DNA from: Tetragenococcus solitarius NBRC 100494
Lineage (GTDB): Bacteria; Bacillota; Bacilli; Lactobacillales; Enterococcaceae
NCBI RefSeq assembly: GCF_001544195.1
Contig: NZ_BCPY01000014.1
Coordinates: 1 to 49,072 of the forward strand
Reading direction: 5' to 3'
Length of the DNA stretch: 49,072 nt
Part shown: piece by piece, positions 9,266-17,662 of the stretch
How positions within the stretch are numbered: position 1 is the stretch's first letter
Layout of the letters: each line of letters starts with the position of its first letter
Made by a program: the position numbers and the translations under genes
The notes under the pieces: model-generated
The model's database searches: none
Told to the model about the DNA's origin: nothing
Seen by the model: the letters and a program-made list of their open reading frames with translations, nothing else

Positions 9266-9813
9266 GAAAAAACAAGACCCGATCCGTTGTTCTTATGGCA
9301 ATCTGTATCGTTTTAAATATTGTTTGTAGTAATTTTATCTTAATGTTAAGAGTACCAATTTATTTAGATGCTGTAGGTACCATTCTCGCCGCTAGCTTTT
9401 TAGGCCCGCTCGCTGGAATGATTGTCGGAGGAGCAACCGGTGTACTTATGGGCGTAACTACAGATATCTTCTCTTTATTTTTTATGCCTGTGCAACTAGT
9501 TATCGGTCTAACTGCTGGCCTATTATACAAACGAAGACAAGCAACGCAAATAAAAAATAGCTGGTGGTTTGCCTTAGCCATTTCTTTACCAGGAACCATT
9601 CTTTCAACCATTATCACTGTCATTTTGTTTAACGGTATTACCTCTTCAGGCTCAAGTATCGTTGTTCAATTATTAACTGGTATAGGAATGAATCAAGCTC
9701 TTTCTGTATTTCTAGTTCAAGTTGCTACAGATTATTTAGATAAATTATTGACAGTTATCTTTGTTTCGTTTGCAGGGCGGCTAATTAGAAAACGAACAAC
9801 AATTATGCGTTAA
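9262..9813 (+). CDS. ECF transporter S-component (CD3073-like family)
   Basis: 183 residues with about five or six membrane helices. It overlaps the nucleoside hydrolase stop by 4 bases (ATGA), so the two are translationally coupled. The N-terminal half (VPIYLDAVGTILAASFLGP, then GGATGVLMG) matches small integral-membrane substrate-binding subunits of energy-coupling-factor importers. The shared ATPase and T-subunit genes are not in the window and would be used in common, as in group II ECF systems. Coupling to a nucleoside hydrolase suggests import of a nucleoside or base; that is inference. Confidence 0.8.
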   Translation: MRKNKTRSVVLMAICIVLNIVCSNFILMLRVPIYLDAVGTILAASFLGPLAGMIVGGATGVLMGVTTDIFSLFFMPVQLVIGLTAGLLYKRRQATQIKNSWWFALAISLPGTILSTIITVILFNGITSSGSSIVVQLLTGIGMNQALSVFLVQVATDYLDKLLTVIFVSFAGRLIRKRTTIMR

Positions 9814-9841
9814 AAAATATAACTATAAGATCTTTAGACTG

Positions 9842-9865
9842 AAAAGTCCTCTGTTGAGGACTTTT
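9842..9865. terminator. Bidirectional Rho-independent terminator
   Basis: A perfect 10-bp stem (AAAAGTCCTC / GAGGACTTTT) with loop TGTT has T-runs in both directions, between the convergent ECF gene and the dehydrogenase operon. Confidence 0.9.
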
Positions 9866-9960
9866 TTAATGTCTAGCTTTTTTGTATATTTTGTACAGAG
9901 CGTAAATTCCTTTTTACATACAATCTCTTTTAAAATTTGCTTCGTTTATAATTAGTAAAG

Positions 9961-10998
9961 TCAATCTTTTTCTAGATCAATCACTACTTTAATATCATTA
10001 GCAGCTATTGAATTTTCAAAACCAATTTTCCAATTGTCCAATGAAATAATGGAAGTAACAATTTGCTCTGGAGAAATGACCTGATCGCTTAAGAGCCTCA
10101 TTGTTTTTTTCCATGAAGAAGGTTTTTGTGACCTTGACCCAATGTAGTTTATTTCCTTTTGTAATATAGACTGTGTATCTATTTCATTAAAATCTTTAGC
10201 AAAAACGCCCATCTGAACGATTGTTCCTCTCTTTTTAGTTAACGTTAATGCTGTATTTAATGCTTTGACCGCTCCGGAACATTCAAAGGAAAAATCAACA
10301 CCTTTTTCTTGAGTATTTTCATCAATAATTACTTTTAAATCTTCTTTTTGTTGATCAATAGCTATAAAACCTAATGTTTTTGCTAACTCTAATCTTTTTT
10401 CATCCTTCGTCACACCTGCCACTATTACTTTAGCACCTTTTGACTTAGCTACCATAGCCAATAATATACCTATTGTGCCAGGTCCAAAAACACAAACAGC
10501 ATCATCTTTTTGAACTTCCACTTTTTCTAACGAAGCATGTACTCCACATGATAAGGGTTCTGATAAAGCCGCTGATAAGTAAGAAACATTTTCACCCAAA
10601 ACGTGAATACTTTCTTCTCTACTTAAGACATAAGTTGCCATAGCGCCATTAACTTGTGTTCCTATTCCCTTTCGATTAGAACACAGATTATAATTTTTAG
10701 TTTTACATTGTTCGCAATTATTGCATGTTGCAAAGGTTGTTTCACTCGTTACACGATCACCAATATTTATATTTTGAACTTTTGGCCCAATATCTACAAC
10801 TTCCCCAGCAAATTCATGTCCCAATACTACAGGCGGAATTGTACTTGGATAAGTCCCTTGATAAGCATGTAAATCACTGCCGCAAATCCCACAGTATTTA
10901 ACCTTAATTTTGACTAGATCATCTTTCACTTCTGGTTCATCGATATCTACAACCTTCATATTGTTGAAACCTTTTTCCAATTTCATTAAAGCTTTCAA
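9961..10998 (-). CDS. Zinc-dependent polyol(-phosphate) dehydrogenase, MDR family
   Basis: 345 residues, usual for sorbitol/galactitol-1-phosphate dehydrogenases. Catalytic zinc motifs CGICGSDLHAYQG and GHEFAGEVVDIG come first, then the structural-zinc cysteines CNNCEQCKTKNYNLC and the NAD-binding loop GPGTIGIL. The TTG at 10998 is chosen because AAGGA lies 8 bases upstream; the next ATG is 20 bases from it. Last gene of the transketolase/galactitol-PTS operon, so it probably oxidises the imported polyol phosphate to a ketose phosphate. The substrate, a pentitol or galactitol phosphate, is inferred from context. Confidence 0.88.
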   Translation of the reverse strand: MKALMKLEKGFNNMKVVDIDEPEVKDDLVKIKVKYCGICGSDLHAYQGTYPSTIPPVVLGHEFAGEVVDIGPKVQNINIGDRVTSETTFATCNNCEQCKTKNYNLCSNRKGIGTQVNGAMATYVLSREESIHVLGENVSYLSAALSEPLSCGVHASLEKVEVQKDDAVCVFGPGTIGILLAMVAKSKGAKVIVAGVTKDEKRLELAKTLGFIAIDQQKEDLKVIIDENTQEKGVDFSFECSGAVKALNTALTLTKKRGTIVQMGVFAKDFNEIDTQSILQKEINYIGSRSQKPSSWKKTMRLLSDQVISPEQIVTSIISLDNWKIGFENSIAANDIKVVIDLEKD

Positions 10999-11018
10999 TT
11001 ATCTCATCCTTTCAATAA

Positions 11019-12290
11019 TTAAAAAATTGAATTTAATAGTTGTGTTATCTGAAGTATTACCCAATTTAAAAGACTACCGCCGGAAGTGATACTCGACATC
11101 TGACTAACTCCTTGTGGGATAGTAAAATTAGCCGCGTTCATCATTTCTGTGTATACAGAGGCAAAATTAGTAGCCATATATAAAGTTAAAATCATCATTA
11201 CCGTACCTGTAATCACGGTCTTAAAAATATTTCCTTTATTATGAGCGGTTATAAAAGCAACATAAAAAGGAATTGAAGCAAGATCTCCAAAAGGTAACAC
11301 TCTGTTTCCAGGTAAAATAGATGCTAGAATGATCATTATTGGAACTAGAATTAAAGCAGAAGATATTACAGCAGAATCACCTAAAGAAATGGCAGAATCT
11401 AACCCAATAAATAGTTCTCTGTTTTTAAATTTATCACGTAAAAATACTTGAGCAGCATTAGAGATAGGAAGTAACCCTTCCAATAGAATTTTTATCATTC
11501 TTGGCAAAATCAACATAACAGCACCCATGTTTATCCCTAATAGCCATGCTTGGCCCACATCATATCCAGCTAGAAAACCAAGTATTATACCAATAACAAC
11601 ACCTATTACCATAGGTTCACCAAAAACTCCAAACTTTTTTTGAATGGTTTCATAATTCACATTAATTTTATTTATACCTGGAATTTTGTCTAATATCCAA
11701 TCAACAGCAAAACCTAGAGGTACCCACATTAACGAAGAACCGGTCGGTAAAGTAACATTATCAATTTCAAAATAATCTTCAACATAAGGTTGCAGCAAAT
11801 CTCCCATAACTAAATGAACTATCATTAGTAGAACAGCCGCTATAGAAGCTGCTAATAAATTATTTGTAATCGTATAAACTACGGATCCGGCAAATAAAAA
11901 ATACCAATAGTTCCAAATATCGACATACATTGTTTTAGTCACTTTAAATATAATTAAAATAACGTTTACTAATAAGCAAACTGCTATCAAAAGTGCTGAT
12001 ATCGGAGAACCCCAAGCAGCTGCTGAAGCGGACGGCCAACCGCCATCAATTACAGTTAGATTCAGACCTATACGTTTAACCATTAACTGAGCCGCTTCAC
12101 CAACTTCACTCGTTAATAACTCGATAACCAAGTTAATTCCAACAAAGCCAATCCCAACAGTAATTCCTGCTTTAATAGATTTTCCTAAACCTAGTCCAAA
12201 AATTAAACCTAAAATTAAAAGCGTTATAGAAAGGATTGCGCTGGCGCCCAATCCAATAACATAATTGACTACATCGGTGATAATCTTCAT
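11019..12290 (-). CDS. Galactitol-class PTS membrane subunit IIC
   Basis: 423 residues from ATG at 12290, 7 bases after GGGAG; an ATG two codons earlier (12296) is too close to that site. About ten hydrophobic segments, with GatC-family features such as PTGSSLMWVPLGFAVDW. IIC forms the channel that translocates the sugar while IIB phosphorylates it. IIB and IIA are encoded immediately upstream. The galactitol class also carries pentitols such as arabitol and xylitol in Firmicutes, which fits the transketolase genes in this operon. Confidence 0.9.
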   Translation of the reverse strand: MKIITDVVNYVIGLGASAILSITLLILGLIFGLGLGKSIKAGITVGIGFVGINLVIELLTSEVGEAAQLMVKRIGLNLTVIDGGWPSASAAAWGSPISALLIAVCLLVNVILIIFKVTKTMYVDIWNYWYFLFAGSVVYTITNNLLAASIAAVLLMIVHLVMGDLLQPYVEDYFEIDNVTLPTGSSLMWVPLGFAVDWILDKIPGINKINVNYETIQKKFGVFGEPMVIGVVIGIILGFLAGYDVGQAWLLGINMGAVMLILPRMIKILLEGLLPISNAAQVFLRDKFKNRELFIGLDSAISLGDSAVISSALILVPIMIILASILPGNRVLPFGDLASIPFYVAFITAHNKGNIFKTVITGTVMMILTLYMATNFASVYTEMMNAANFTIPQGVSQMSSITSGGSLLNWVILQITQLLNSIF

Positions 12291-12316
12291 TTTCATTCTC
12301 CCTCATATATTTTTAT

Positions 12317-12601
12317 TTAACTGTTTTGTAAAGCATTAATAATATCATTATCTGTTTGTTCATCATTAATACCAGTAATATATGAAGTAGCTTTTATTGT
12401 AACCGCTTTAAATTTTCTGGGACTTTTTCCAGAAGTAACGATTAAATCTGCCTGGTCCTCGTAGCTTCCCACTTCAGGAACTTTACATTGAATTAGCTGA
12501 TATTCTATATCATTTTTCTTACATAAGTCTTCCACTCTATTAGCAATGACTGTCGAAGTTGCAACCCCTGTTGCACAAGCTATAATAATCGTTTTCTTCA
12601 T
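12317..12601 (-). CDS. Galactitol-class PTS subunit IIB
   Basis: 94 residues, the normal size. The phosphocysteine loop is ACATGVATSTVIANRVE near residue 9. This soluble subunit takes phosphate from IIA and passes it to the sugar in IIC. Its ATG overlaps the IIA stop (ATGA), so translation is coupled. Confidence 0.9.
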   Translation of the reverse strand: MKKTIIIACATGVATSTVIANRVEDLCKKNDIEYQLIQCKVPEVGSYEDQADLIVTSGKSPRKFKAVTIKATSYITGINDEQTDNDIINALQNS

Positions 12602-13059
12602 GTAAAACTCACCTCTTGTATTTTCTCTATTATTTTTTCTCTATTATTTTCATTTAATACAGACAATATCAGTTTATGATTCTGTATTAACGAAATTAAT
12701 TCCACTAAAACTAATGGACTCTTCTTTCCATCTTTTAATCCAATAAAAAAGCATAAATCCACAGGTATATTTTTATCATTATCTTCCATTAAGGAAAACG
12801 TTATAGGGAAGCTAGGTCTTACTACAGCAATAAAGTCTTTTTTAACTGTTTCAGGGTCTGTATGCGGGATACTAACGCCGTAGTCTTCCAATTGTAACCC
12901 AGTAGGAAAATCTTTTTCACGATTTATTAAACCGTCATGGTATTTTTCATTTACAAACCCTTTGTTTTTAAGATTGTCTGCGATTATCTTAAATAATTCA
13001 TCTGTGTTAGACGCTTCAATATCTAAAAATACAAGCTCTTTATTAAATAAACTTTTCAT
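12598..13059 (-). CDS. PTS subunit IIA (galactitol/fructose-mannitol fold)
   Basis: 153 residues. The phosphohistidine region reads YGVSIPHTDPETV, and the N-terminus has FLDIEASNTDELFKIIADNLKNKG, typical of the PTS_EIIA_2 domain. It accepts phosphate from HPr and donates it to IIB. Start ATG with GAGGTG upstream. It follows the transketolase C-terminal gene. Confidence 0.88.
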   Translation of the reverse strand: MKSLFNKELVFLDIEASNTDELFKIIADNLKNKGFVNEKYHDGLINREKDFPTGLQLEDYGVSIPHTDPETVKKDFIAVVRPSFPITFSLMEDNDKNIPVDLCFFIGLKDGKKSPLVLVELISLIQNHKLILSVLNENNREKIIEKIQEVSFT

Positions 13060-13105
13060 ACTTCACCTCGTCAACATATAGAGATATAAGGATAATTATC
13101 TTATA

Positions 13106-14095
13106 TTAAACTCTATCGTAATCTTCTAAGCGGATAGCTTCCAACTTATCTTCAGTAGCATCAAATTCATCATCTACTAGTTTTTCCACCGCTTTAATTA
13201 AAGACAACGCATCTATCCCATACTTCTTCATTAAATAAGGCTTTGCAGCTCCATGAGTCCACTCATCATTAATACCTATTTTTATCAATTCTTTATTAAT
13301 CCTATTTTCTAGCAATACCTCACCAACTGAAGTACCTAAACCACCAATGACACTATGATTTTCCATAGTTATTACTCCATATTTAACCTTTTCTAGCGTT
13401 TCAAGCACTAATGGGTCAGTGAATGGTTTTAATGTAGTAATATGGAGGTGTTGCACTGATAGTCCTTGCTTTTCAAGATAACTGGTAGCTCGCATCGCTT
13501 CTTCAGTGCAAATGCTACTAGAGAATAAAGCAATATCTGTTCCTTCACTGAGAAGTCTACCTTTATTAAATTTTGTTGGTTCATTAGGATCAAATAAACG
13601 TGGAACCGCTCCTCTTAACATACGCACATAAATTGGAGCGTTTATTTCCCTACAAATTTCCAAAGCAGACTCAACATCAGTAGCATCGCCACAGTCAAAA
13701 ATATTCATATTAGGAATTGTCCTCATAATTCCTACATCTTCAATTGACTGATGAGTAATACCCCCAGGCGTAGTAATTCCCGGTACAAAACCTAATAATG
13801 CTACTGGTAAATTAGGATACGCAATGGACATTTCCAATTGATCGAGTGGTCTCCTATACAAAAAAACAGCAAATGTATGAAGAAACGGACGAAAGCCTTC
13901 TTTGGCTAAACCAGCAGCCCAGCCCAACATATTTTGTTCAGCTATTCCCATTGATAAATATCGTTCAGGTAGTTTTTTAGCGAATTCTCCCACTTCACAC
14001 GAAGTTCCCAAATCGGCGGACATTACCAACACTTCTTTATGATTTTCAGCGAATTGAATGATGTTATTCGAATGTACGTTTTTTTCTATTTGCAC
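13106..14095 (-). CDS. Transketolase, C-terminal subunit (split form)
   Basis: 329 residues carrying the pyrimidine-binding and C-terminal domains: VLVMSADLGTS, RYLSMGIAEQNMLGWAAGLA (with the glutamate that activates thiamine diphosphate) and TPGGITHQSIEDVGIMRTIP. It pairs with the N-terminal subunit encoded 12 bases upstream. GTG start with a GAGGGGG site. Together they move two-carbon units between sugar phosphates. Encoding a private transketolase in a PTS operon implies that the imported sugar becomes a ketopentose phosphate. Confidence 0.92.
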   Translation of the reverse strand: MQIEKNVHSNNIIQFAENHKEVLVMSADLGTSCEVGEFAKKLPERYLSMGIAEQNMLGWAAGLAKEGFRPFLHTFAVFLYRRPLDQLEMSIAYPNLPVALLGFVPGITTPGGITHQSIEDVGIMRTIPNMNIFDCGDATDVESALEICREINAPIYVRMLRGAVPRLFDPNEPTKFNKGRLLSEGTDIALFSSSICTEEAMRATSYLEKQGLSVQHLHITTLKPFTDPLVLETLEKVKYGVITMENHSVIGGLGTSVGEVLLENRINKELIKIGINDEWTHGAAKPYLMKKYGIDALSLIKAVEKLVDDEFDATEDKLEAIRLEDYDRV

Positions 14096-14107
14096 ACTAT
14101 TTCCCCC

Positions 14108-15010
14108 TCACATATTTTGATAAAACTTAAGATATTCATTGGATTCTTCTTCATTAAAACGAATAAAATGCATTTGCCCTTTACGATGCTCTAACAAAGG
14201 GATTCCTTGAGTCGGATTGGTGTAGCATAATACAACTAACGGTTTTCCTTTTTCTCTCATTTGACAAGCTTCTTGTAATTCCTTAACATCATGCCCGTCA
14301 ATTTTGACAGTTTTTGCACCAAATGCTTTAAATTTTTCTTCGAGTGGTTCAATATTCATAATATTTTTGGTAAATCCTTCAACTTGTTGGCCATTAATAT
14401 CAACTAGTAAAACTAAATTATCTAATTTATAAAAGGCTGCCGCTTGAATAGCTTCCCATAGCTGATCTTCTTCCAATTCACCATCAGACATAAAGACAAA
14501 TATCCTACCACTTTGTTTTTTTAATTTTCTTGCATAAGCAGTTCCACTTGCAATACTTATTGCTTGGCTTAGTGTCCCTGCAGCATTTTCAAATCCGGGA
14601 GTATGATTTGCACCAATCATTTCCATACTATAGCCATCTTTATTGAAAAATTCTAAAGCTTCTTCAGATAATCTACCGACTTCAACAAGAGCTGAATAAA
14701 CCGGTGCTGCGTAATGAGCTGGTGAAATAAATAACCGATCGTAAGGGGCATCAGAACTACCATTATATGCAGAGCCGGGAATATAATTCATATTATTTTT
14801 CGAAGGCGTTCCAGGAAATTTCCCAGGTATTTGTGGTCCTTTACTTTCTGAAAGATTTAGAATACTCATATAAAGAGAAGCTAAAATTTCTGCCGAAGAA
14901 CAAGCCTGAGCCAAGTAACAACCATTTCTTTCAAGAGTAATTTTTAAAACATGTTTACGAACGTTTTTTGCAGCTTTTTCAATCTGTAATTGTGAATATT
15001 TTTCTGACAT
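14108..15010 (-). CDS. Transketolase, N-terminal subunit (split form)
   Basis: 300 residues from ATG at 15010 with AAGGAGTG upstream; the frame runs to 15067 but without a ribosome site. The thiamine-diphosphate motif is FVFMSDGELEEDQLWEAIQA followed by DNLVLLVDINGQQ, and AHYAAPVYSAL and HTPGFENAAGTLSQA match the family. First gene of the operon transketolase N, transketolase C, IIA, IIB, IIC, dehydrogenase. No dedicated regulator is adjacent; cre-like sequences lie upstream. Confidence 0.92.
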   Translation of the reverse strand: MSEKYSQLQIEKAAKNVRKHVLKITLERNGCYLAQACSSAEILASLYMSILNLSESKGPQIPGKFPGTPSKNNMNYIPGSAYNGSSDAPYDRLFISPAHYAAPVYSALVEVGRLSEEALEFFNKDGYSMEMIGANHTPGFENAAGTLSQAISIASGTAYARKLKKQSGRIFVFMSDGELEEDQLWEAIQAAAFYKLDNLVLLVDINGQQVEGFTKNIMNIEPLEEKFKAFGAKTVKIDGHDVKELQEACQMREKGKPLVVLCYTNPTQGIPLLEHRKGQMHFIRFNEEESNEYLKFYQNM

Positions 15011-15114
15011 TTTAACACTCCTTTGTTTTTTATATAAAAACAGCCCGAATCCGATCCATATATTCATAGATCCAAATTCAGGTTAAGCCTCACGTTACCC
15101 CCTAATATTTATTT

Positions 15115-15128
15115 TTTAGCGCTTTCAA
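15115..15128 (-). promoter_or_regulatory. cre-like catabolite control site upstream of the transketolase/PTS operon
   Basis: TTTTAGCGCTTTCA agrees with the cre consensus TGWAARCGYTWNCA at 12 of 14 positions by eye. It lies about 105 bases before the transketolase start, where CcpA repression would act. Confidence 0.5.
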
Positions 15129-15357
15129 AATAGTATGACATGTCAATTCACTATTTTTAAAACCATGCTAGCTAAACACAGTTTTTAAAAAAGCAGCAAT
15201 AAATCCGAATCCAGGCTTGCTTTATTGAAAACAATAAAAAAAGAGCTACCAGACAAAACTGTCCAATACCTCTGACATAGTTAAATAAGCATACTTCAAT
15301 CACTTTCAAAAGCCAAAAAATTAACAGAAAACACTAGAAAAATGCTTTCATTTTGAC

Positions 15358-15480
15358 TATAATAAAGGAAGTCGATGCGTTGCATTGACTATGGCAACTT
15401 GATCAGTCAGTTCTATAGTTGATGATTGGTCAAGGCTCCTTGTATCAGCGCCAACTGATGCAGGGAGTGCCTTTTTTTAT
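15358..15480 (+). ncRNA. Candidate structured small RNA ending in a strong terminator
   Basis: TATAAT at 15358-15363 could start a transcript near 15370. It would contain a hairpin at 15371-15389 (GTCgATGC gtt GCATtGAC), mutually exclusive pairings between 15388 and 15434, and a terminator with arms AGGCTCC and GGGAGTGCCT joined by ATCAG/CTGAT, then seven T's. The -35 box is weak. It matches no riboswitch or housekeeping RNA that I recognise. The alternative helices could mean an attenuator. Confidence 0.5.
15463..15480 (+). terminator. Rho-independent terminator, 3' arm and T-run
   Basis: The 5' arm begins at 15433. The 3' arm GGGAGTGCCT is followed by a T-run. Strong hairpin on the plus strand. 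Confidence 0.85.
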
Positions 15481-15504
15481 TCGGATTTATTACTACAAGC
15501 TTAG

Positions 15505-15523
15505 TGTAAACGAAACGGTTACA
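15505..15523. promoter_or_regulatory. Palindromic operator-like site
   Basis: TGTAAACGAAACGGTTACA is a near-perfect inverted repeat (TGTAAxCG / CGxTTACA), like LacI/CcpA-family operators. It is in the gene-free region before the decayed nucleoside hydrolase copy. Confidence 0.45.
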
Positions 15524-15589
15524 ATTTTCAAGATAAAACATGTGATTTAGGGAAAATTTGTTAGCTATATCGGCAACAGAAGAAACCGG

Positions 15590-15603
15590 GTGAAGCGCTT
15601 ACA
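15590..15603. promoter_or_regulatory. cre-like site
   Basis: GTGAAGCGCTTACA contains the core AAGCGCTT and the right half-site CGCTTACA of cre; the two left outer bases differ. It is just upstream of the decayed gene's old promoter. Confidence 0.45.
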
Positions 15604-15660
15604 AAATAAAATAACCATCCAACTACTTACCTTATTCCTTCGATATTATATACTAAACAA

Positions 15661-15861
15661 TTGTTCATAAAACCAAATACAAGAGCTTGGACCTATCCAA
15701 AAACTTCACAAAAAATAAATACAAAGGAAATTATCATTATTGATTGCGACCCTAGAATAGACAATAGCTTACGATCAGAAAAGCTCAACATTATTATCAT
15801 TATCATCGTTAGCGATAATATATTCATAGTCATTGGAGCACAAAATACGTTAAAAAACTAA
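15661..15861 (+). pseudogene. Decayed 5' copy of the nucleoside hydrolase gene with its leader
   Basis: The open reading frame aligns with the head of the intact hydrolase: IIIIDCDPRIDNSL against NIIIDCDPGIDDSLALL, and VIGAQNTLK against SIGAQNALK. Upstream DNA also matches: ATACTAAA, TTCATAAAA and AACTTCACA occur in the same order at 8178-8263 and 15648-15710. The ribosome site is gone, the GxDD motif is damaged, about nine codons are missing after NSL, and the rest of the gene is absent. A dead duplicate, not a small gene. Confidence 0.85.
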
Positions 15862-15883
15862 AGATAATTAAAGTAAACTATAA

Positions 15884-15926
15884 AAATGCAAGAACCAGAA
15901 ACATATCTGAACTGGTTCTTGCATTT
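15884..15926. terminator. Terminator-like hairpin after the decayed hydrolase copy
   Basis: Perfect 15-bp stem: AAATGCAAGAACCAG (15884-15898) with CTGGTTCTTGCATTT (15912-15926). A-rich on the left and TTTGTTG on the right, so it could work both ways. 15927-16049 shows nothing else. Confidence 0.75.
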
Positions 15927-16049
15927 GTTGTTTATTGATAAGAAAGAAAATAGAGTTTCATTTTCAGAAGTTTAGTGTTATTGAATAAAATGCCTTGAGA
16001 AAACTCGGAATAGTTTAATAGTTTGTAGGCCTTCAGAAAAAGTTTAAGA

Positions 16050-16763
16050 TCATGTTTTAATAAGTTTTGCTATGAGGCCATATAAGCTTTTTGGATCTTG
16101 TACAATATAATCTGCCTTGCATCCTATTGGCTTATTGTGCTCTCTATAATTAACCCAAATTGTATTCCAACCAACAGCTTTTGGTCCGAGGACATCATTC
16201 AAATAATTATCTCCAATGTAATAAATCTCGTTCTTTGAAGATAAACTTAATGCTTTTTCAAAGCATTTAAAAATCGACTTTTTAGGTTTTGAAACGCCTA
16301 TCGATTCTGAGATTAAAATGTTATTTTTAGGAATCCATTTGTGAAGCTTCAATGCTTTAATTTTTTTTACCTGTTTATCTATAGTTCCATTGGTTATAAC
16401 CCCAACAACTTGTTTTTCTGCAACAAGTAAGTCTAGGAGTTCTTCCATTCTTGGAAATAATTCAATGTCATTTTGATACTCCTCAAAATCTAATTGGAAC
16501 TGCATGGCTTGTTTGCTATTAATCTTAATTCCATATTCTTGAAGTGTTCGCTTAATACGGAACACGTGCATTTCCCTTAACTTTTCTTTGTCAAAACCCG
16601 TTGAAGAAAAAGTTTCATCTCCATATTTTTTCATCAACTGATAAAGCGAAGGTATATCTAAAGCTTTTTGGTTACCTATTTGTAAATTTTCAACTGCTCG
16701 TTTAAAAGCACGTAATTGGTCGTATAAAGTATCATCAATATCAAAAACAAAAACTCTCTTCAT
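16050..16763 (-). CDS. HAD-superfamily phosphatase (first of a tandem pair)
   Basis: 237 residues. HAD motifs are in order: FDIDDTLYDQ at the N-terminus, GVITNGT in the middle, the lysine in GVSKPKKSIF and IGDNYLNDVLGPKAVGW. The C1 cap lies between motifs I and II. The size fits YjjG/YfnB-like nucleotide or sugar-phosphate phosphatases. Start ATG with AAGGAAG upstream. It is 30 bases after a paralogue with the same N-terminal pattern. The substrate cannot be read from sequence. Confidence 0.85.
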   Translation of the reverse strand: MKRVFVFDIDDTLYDQLRAFKRAVENLQIGNQKALDIPSLYQLMKKYGDETFSSTGFDKEKLREMHVFRIKRTLQEYGIKINSKQAMQFQLDFEEYQNDIELFPRMEELLDLLVAEKQVVGVITNGTIDKQVKKIKALKLHKWIPKNNILISESIGVSKPKKSIFKCFEKALSLSSKNEIYYIGDNYLNDVLGPKAVGWNTIWVNYREHNKPIGCKADYIVQDPKSLYGLIAKLIKT

Positions 16764-16793
16764 AATTAGACTTCCTTATCAAAAAAACAATAT

Positions 16794-17501
16794 CTAAGTT
16801 CCCAACACAATTTTACGCGAAGTTTCAAATAGCTTATTTTTACTTGTAATTGTATAATCAGAATTCACAGTATTAGGGAGCTTTTTATGATGCCTATGGT
16901 TATACCATATAGTCTTCCACCCCGCCTTTTTTGCGCCAATAATATCATTTTTAAATGAATCTCCCACATAATAAATTTGCTCATTCGTTGATTGTACTTT
17001 TGATTCTGCCAAGCGAAAAATCCGAGTATCTGGTTTTGCTACGTTTACCTCAGATGAAATAATTATATTTTCTATTGGTATCCAATTTATAATACCCAAC
17101 TGTTCAATTTTTCTTTTTTGATGAACTAACGGTCCGTTAGTTATAATCCCCATAGCTACTTTATTTTGGCAACAAAGTTCTAATAGATCTATCACATCGG
17201 GAAATGGTGTGATTGCTTCTTGAAAATTCTCATAATCTTTTTGAAACATAACAGCTTCTTTATACGAAATGTCTTTGTCAAAATATGCTAAAGCTTGCTT
17301 AATTCTATATACATGCATCTCTTGTATATCCATCTGTCCATTTTCTACTAAATGGAAAACTTCATCGCTTAATTTTCGGCTAGTAGTATATAACGGCTCT
17401 AAGGGAACATCGTTAAAATCAAAATGCTTTTCAAAGGCTTGCTTGAAAGGTCGTAATTGATCATATAATGTATCGTCAACATCGAAAAATATAGCTTGCA
17501 T
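16794..17501 (-). CDS. HAD-superfamily phosphatase (second of a tandem pair)
   Basis: 235 residues from ATG at 17501 with AAGGAACT upstream; upstream codons to 17546 have no ribosome site. Motifs FFDVDDTLYDQLRPFKQ, GIITNGP, NVAKPDTRIF and VGDSFKNDIIGAKKAGW parallel those of the downstream neighbour, so the genes are a tandem duplication that has since diverged. Both probably share a transcript. Function beyond phosphatase is unknown. Confidence 0.85.
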   Translation of the reverse strand: MQAIFFDVDDTLYDQLRPFKQAFEKHFDFNDVPLEPLYTTSRKLSDEVFHLVENGQMDIQEMHVYRIKQALAYFDKDISYKEAVMFQKDYENFQEAITPFPDVIDLLELCCQNKVAMGIITNGPLVHQKRKIEQLGIINWIPIENIIISSEVNVAKPDTRIFRLAESKVQSTNEQIYYVGDSFKNDIIGAKKAGWKTIWYNHRHHKKLPNTVNSDYTITSKNKLFETSRKIVLGT

Positions 17502-17662
17502 AAATTTGAGTTCCTTATCTTTATAGTTAATATATAGATACAACAACCTATTGTGTAATTGTTACAAATAACAATAACCCTTAAATCTAATCGTTTAAAG
17601 AATGATACTACTTCTTACAGCGGTTCTTAAAAGTTAGCCAGTGTTAAATTTTTAGAAATTTA

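Larger units (their letters stand above)
15198..15491. repeat. 294-bp segment bounded by 13-bp perfect inverted repeats
   Basis: AATAAATCCGAAT at 15198-15210 is exactly complementary to 15479-15491. The segment holds no protein gene but encloses the candidate small RNA. It lies in the decayed duplicate of the nucleoside hydrolase leader, at a place where the intact copy has unrelated sequence, so it may be an inserted miniature element. No target-site duplication was recognised. Confidence 0.5.
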
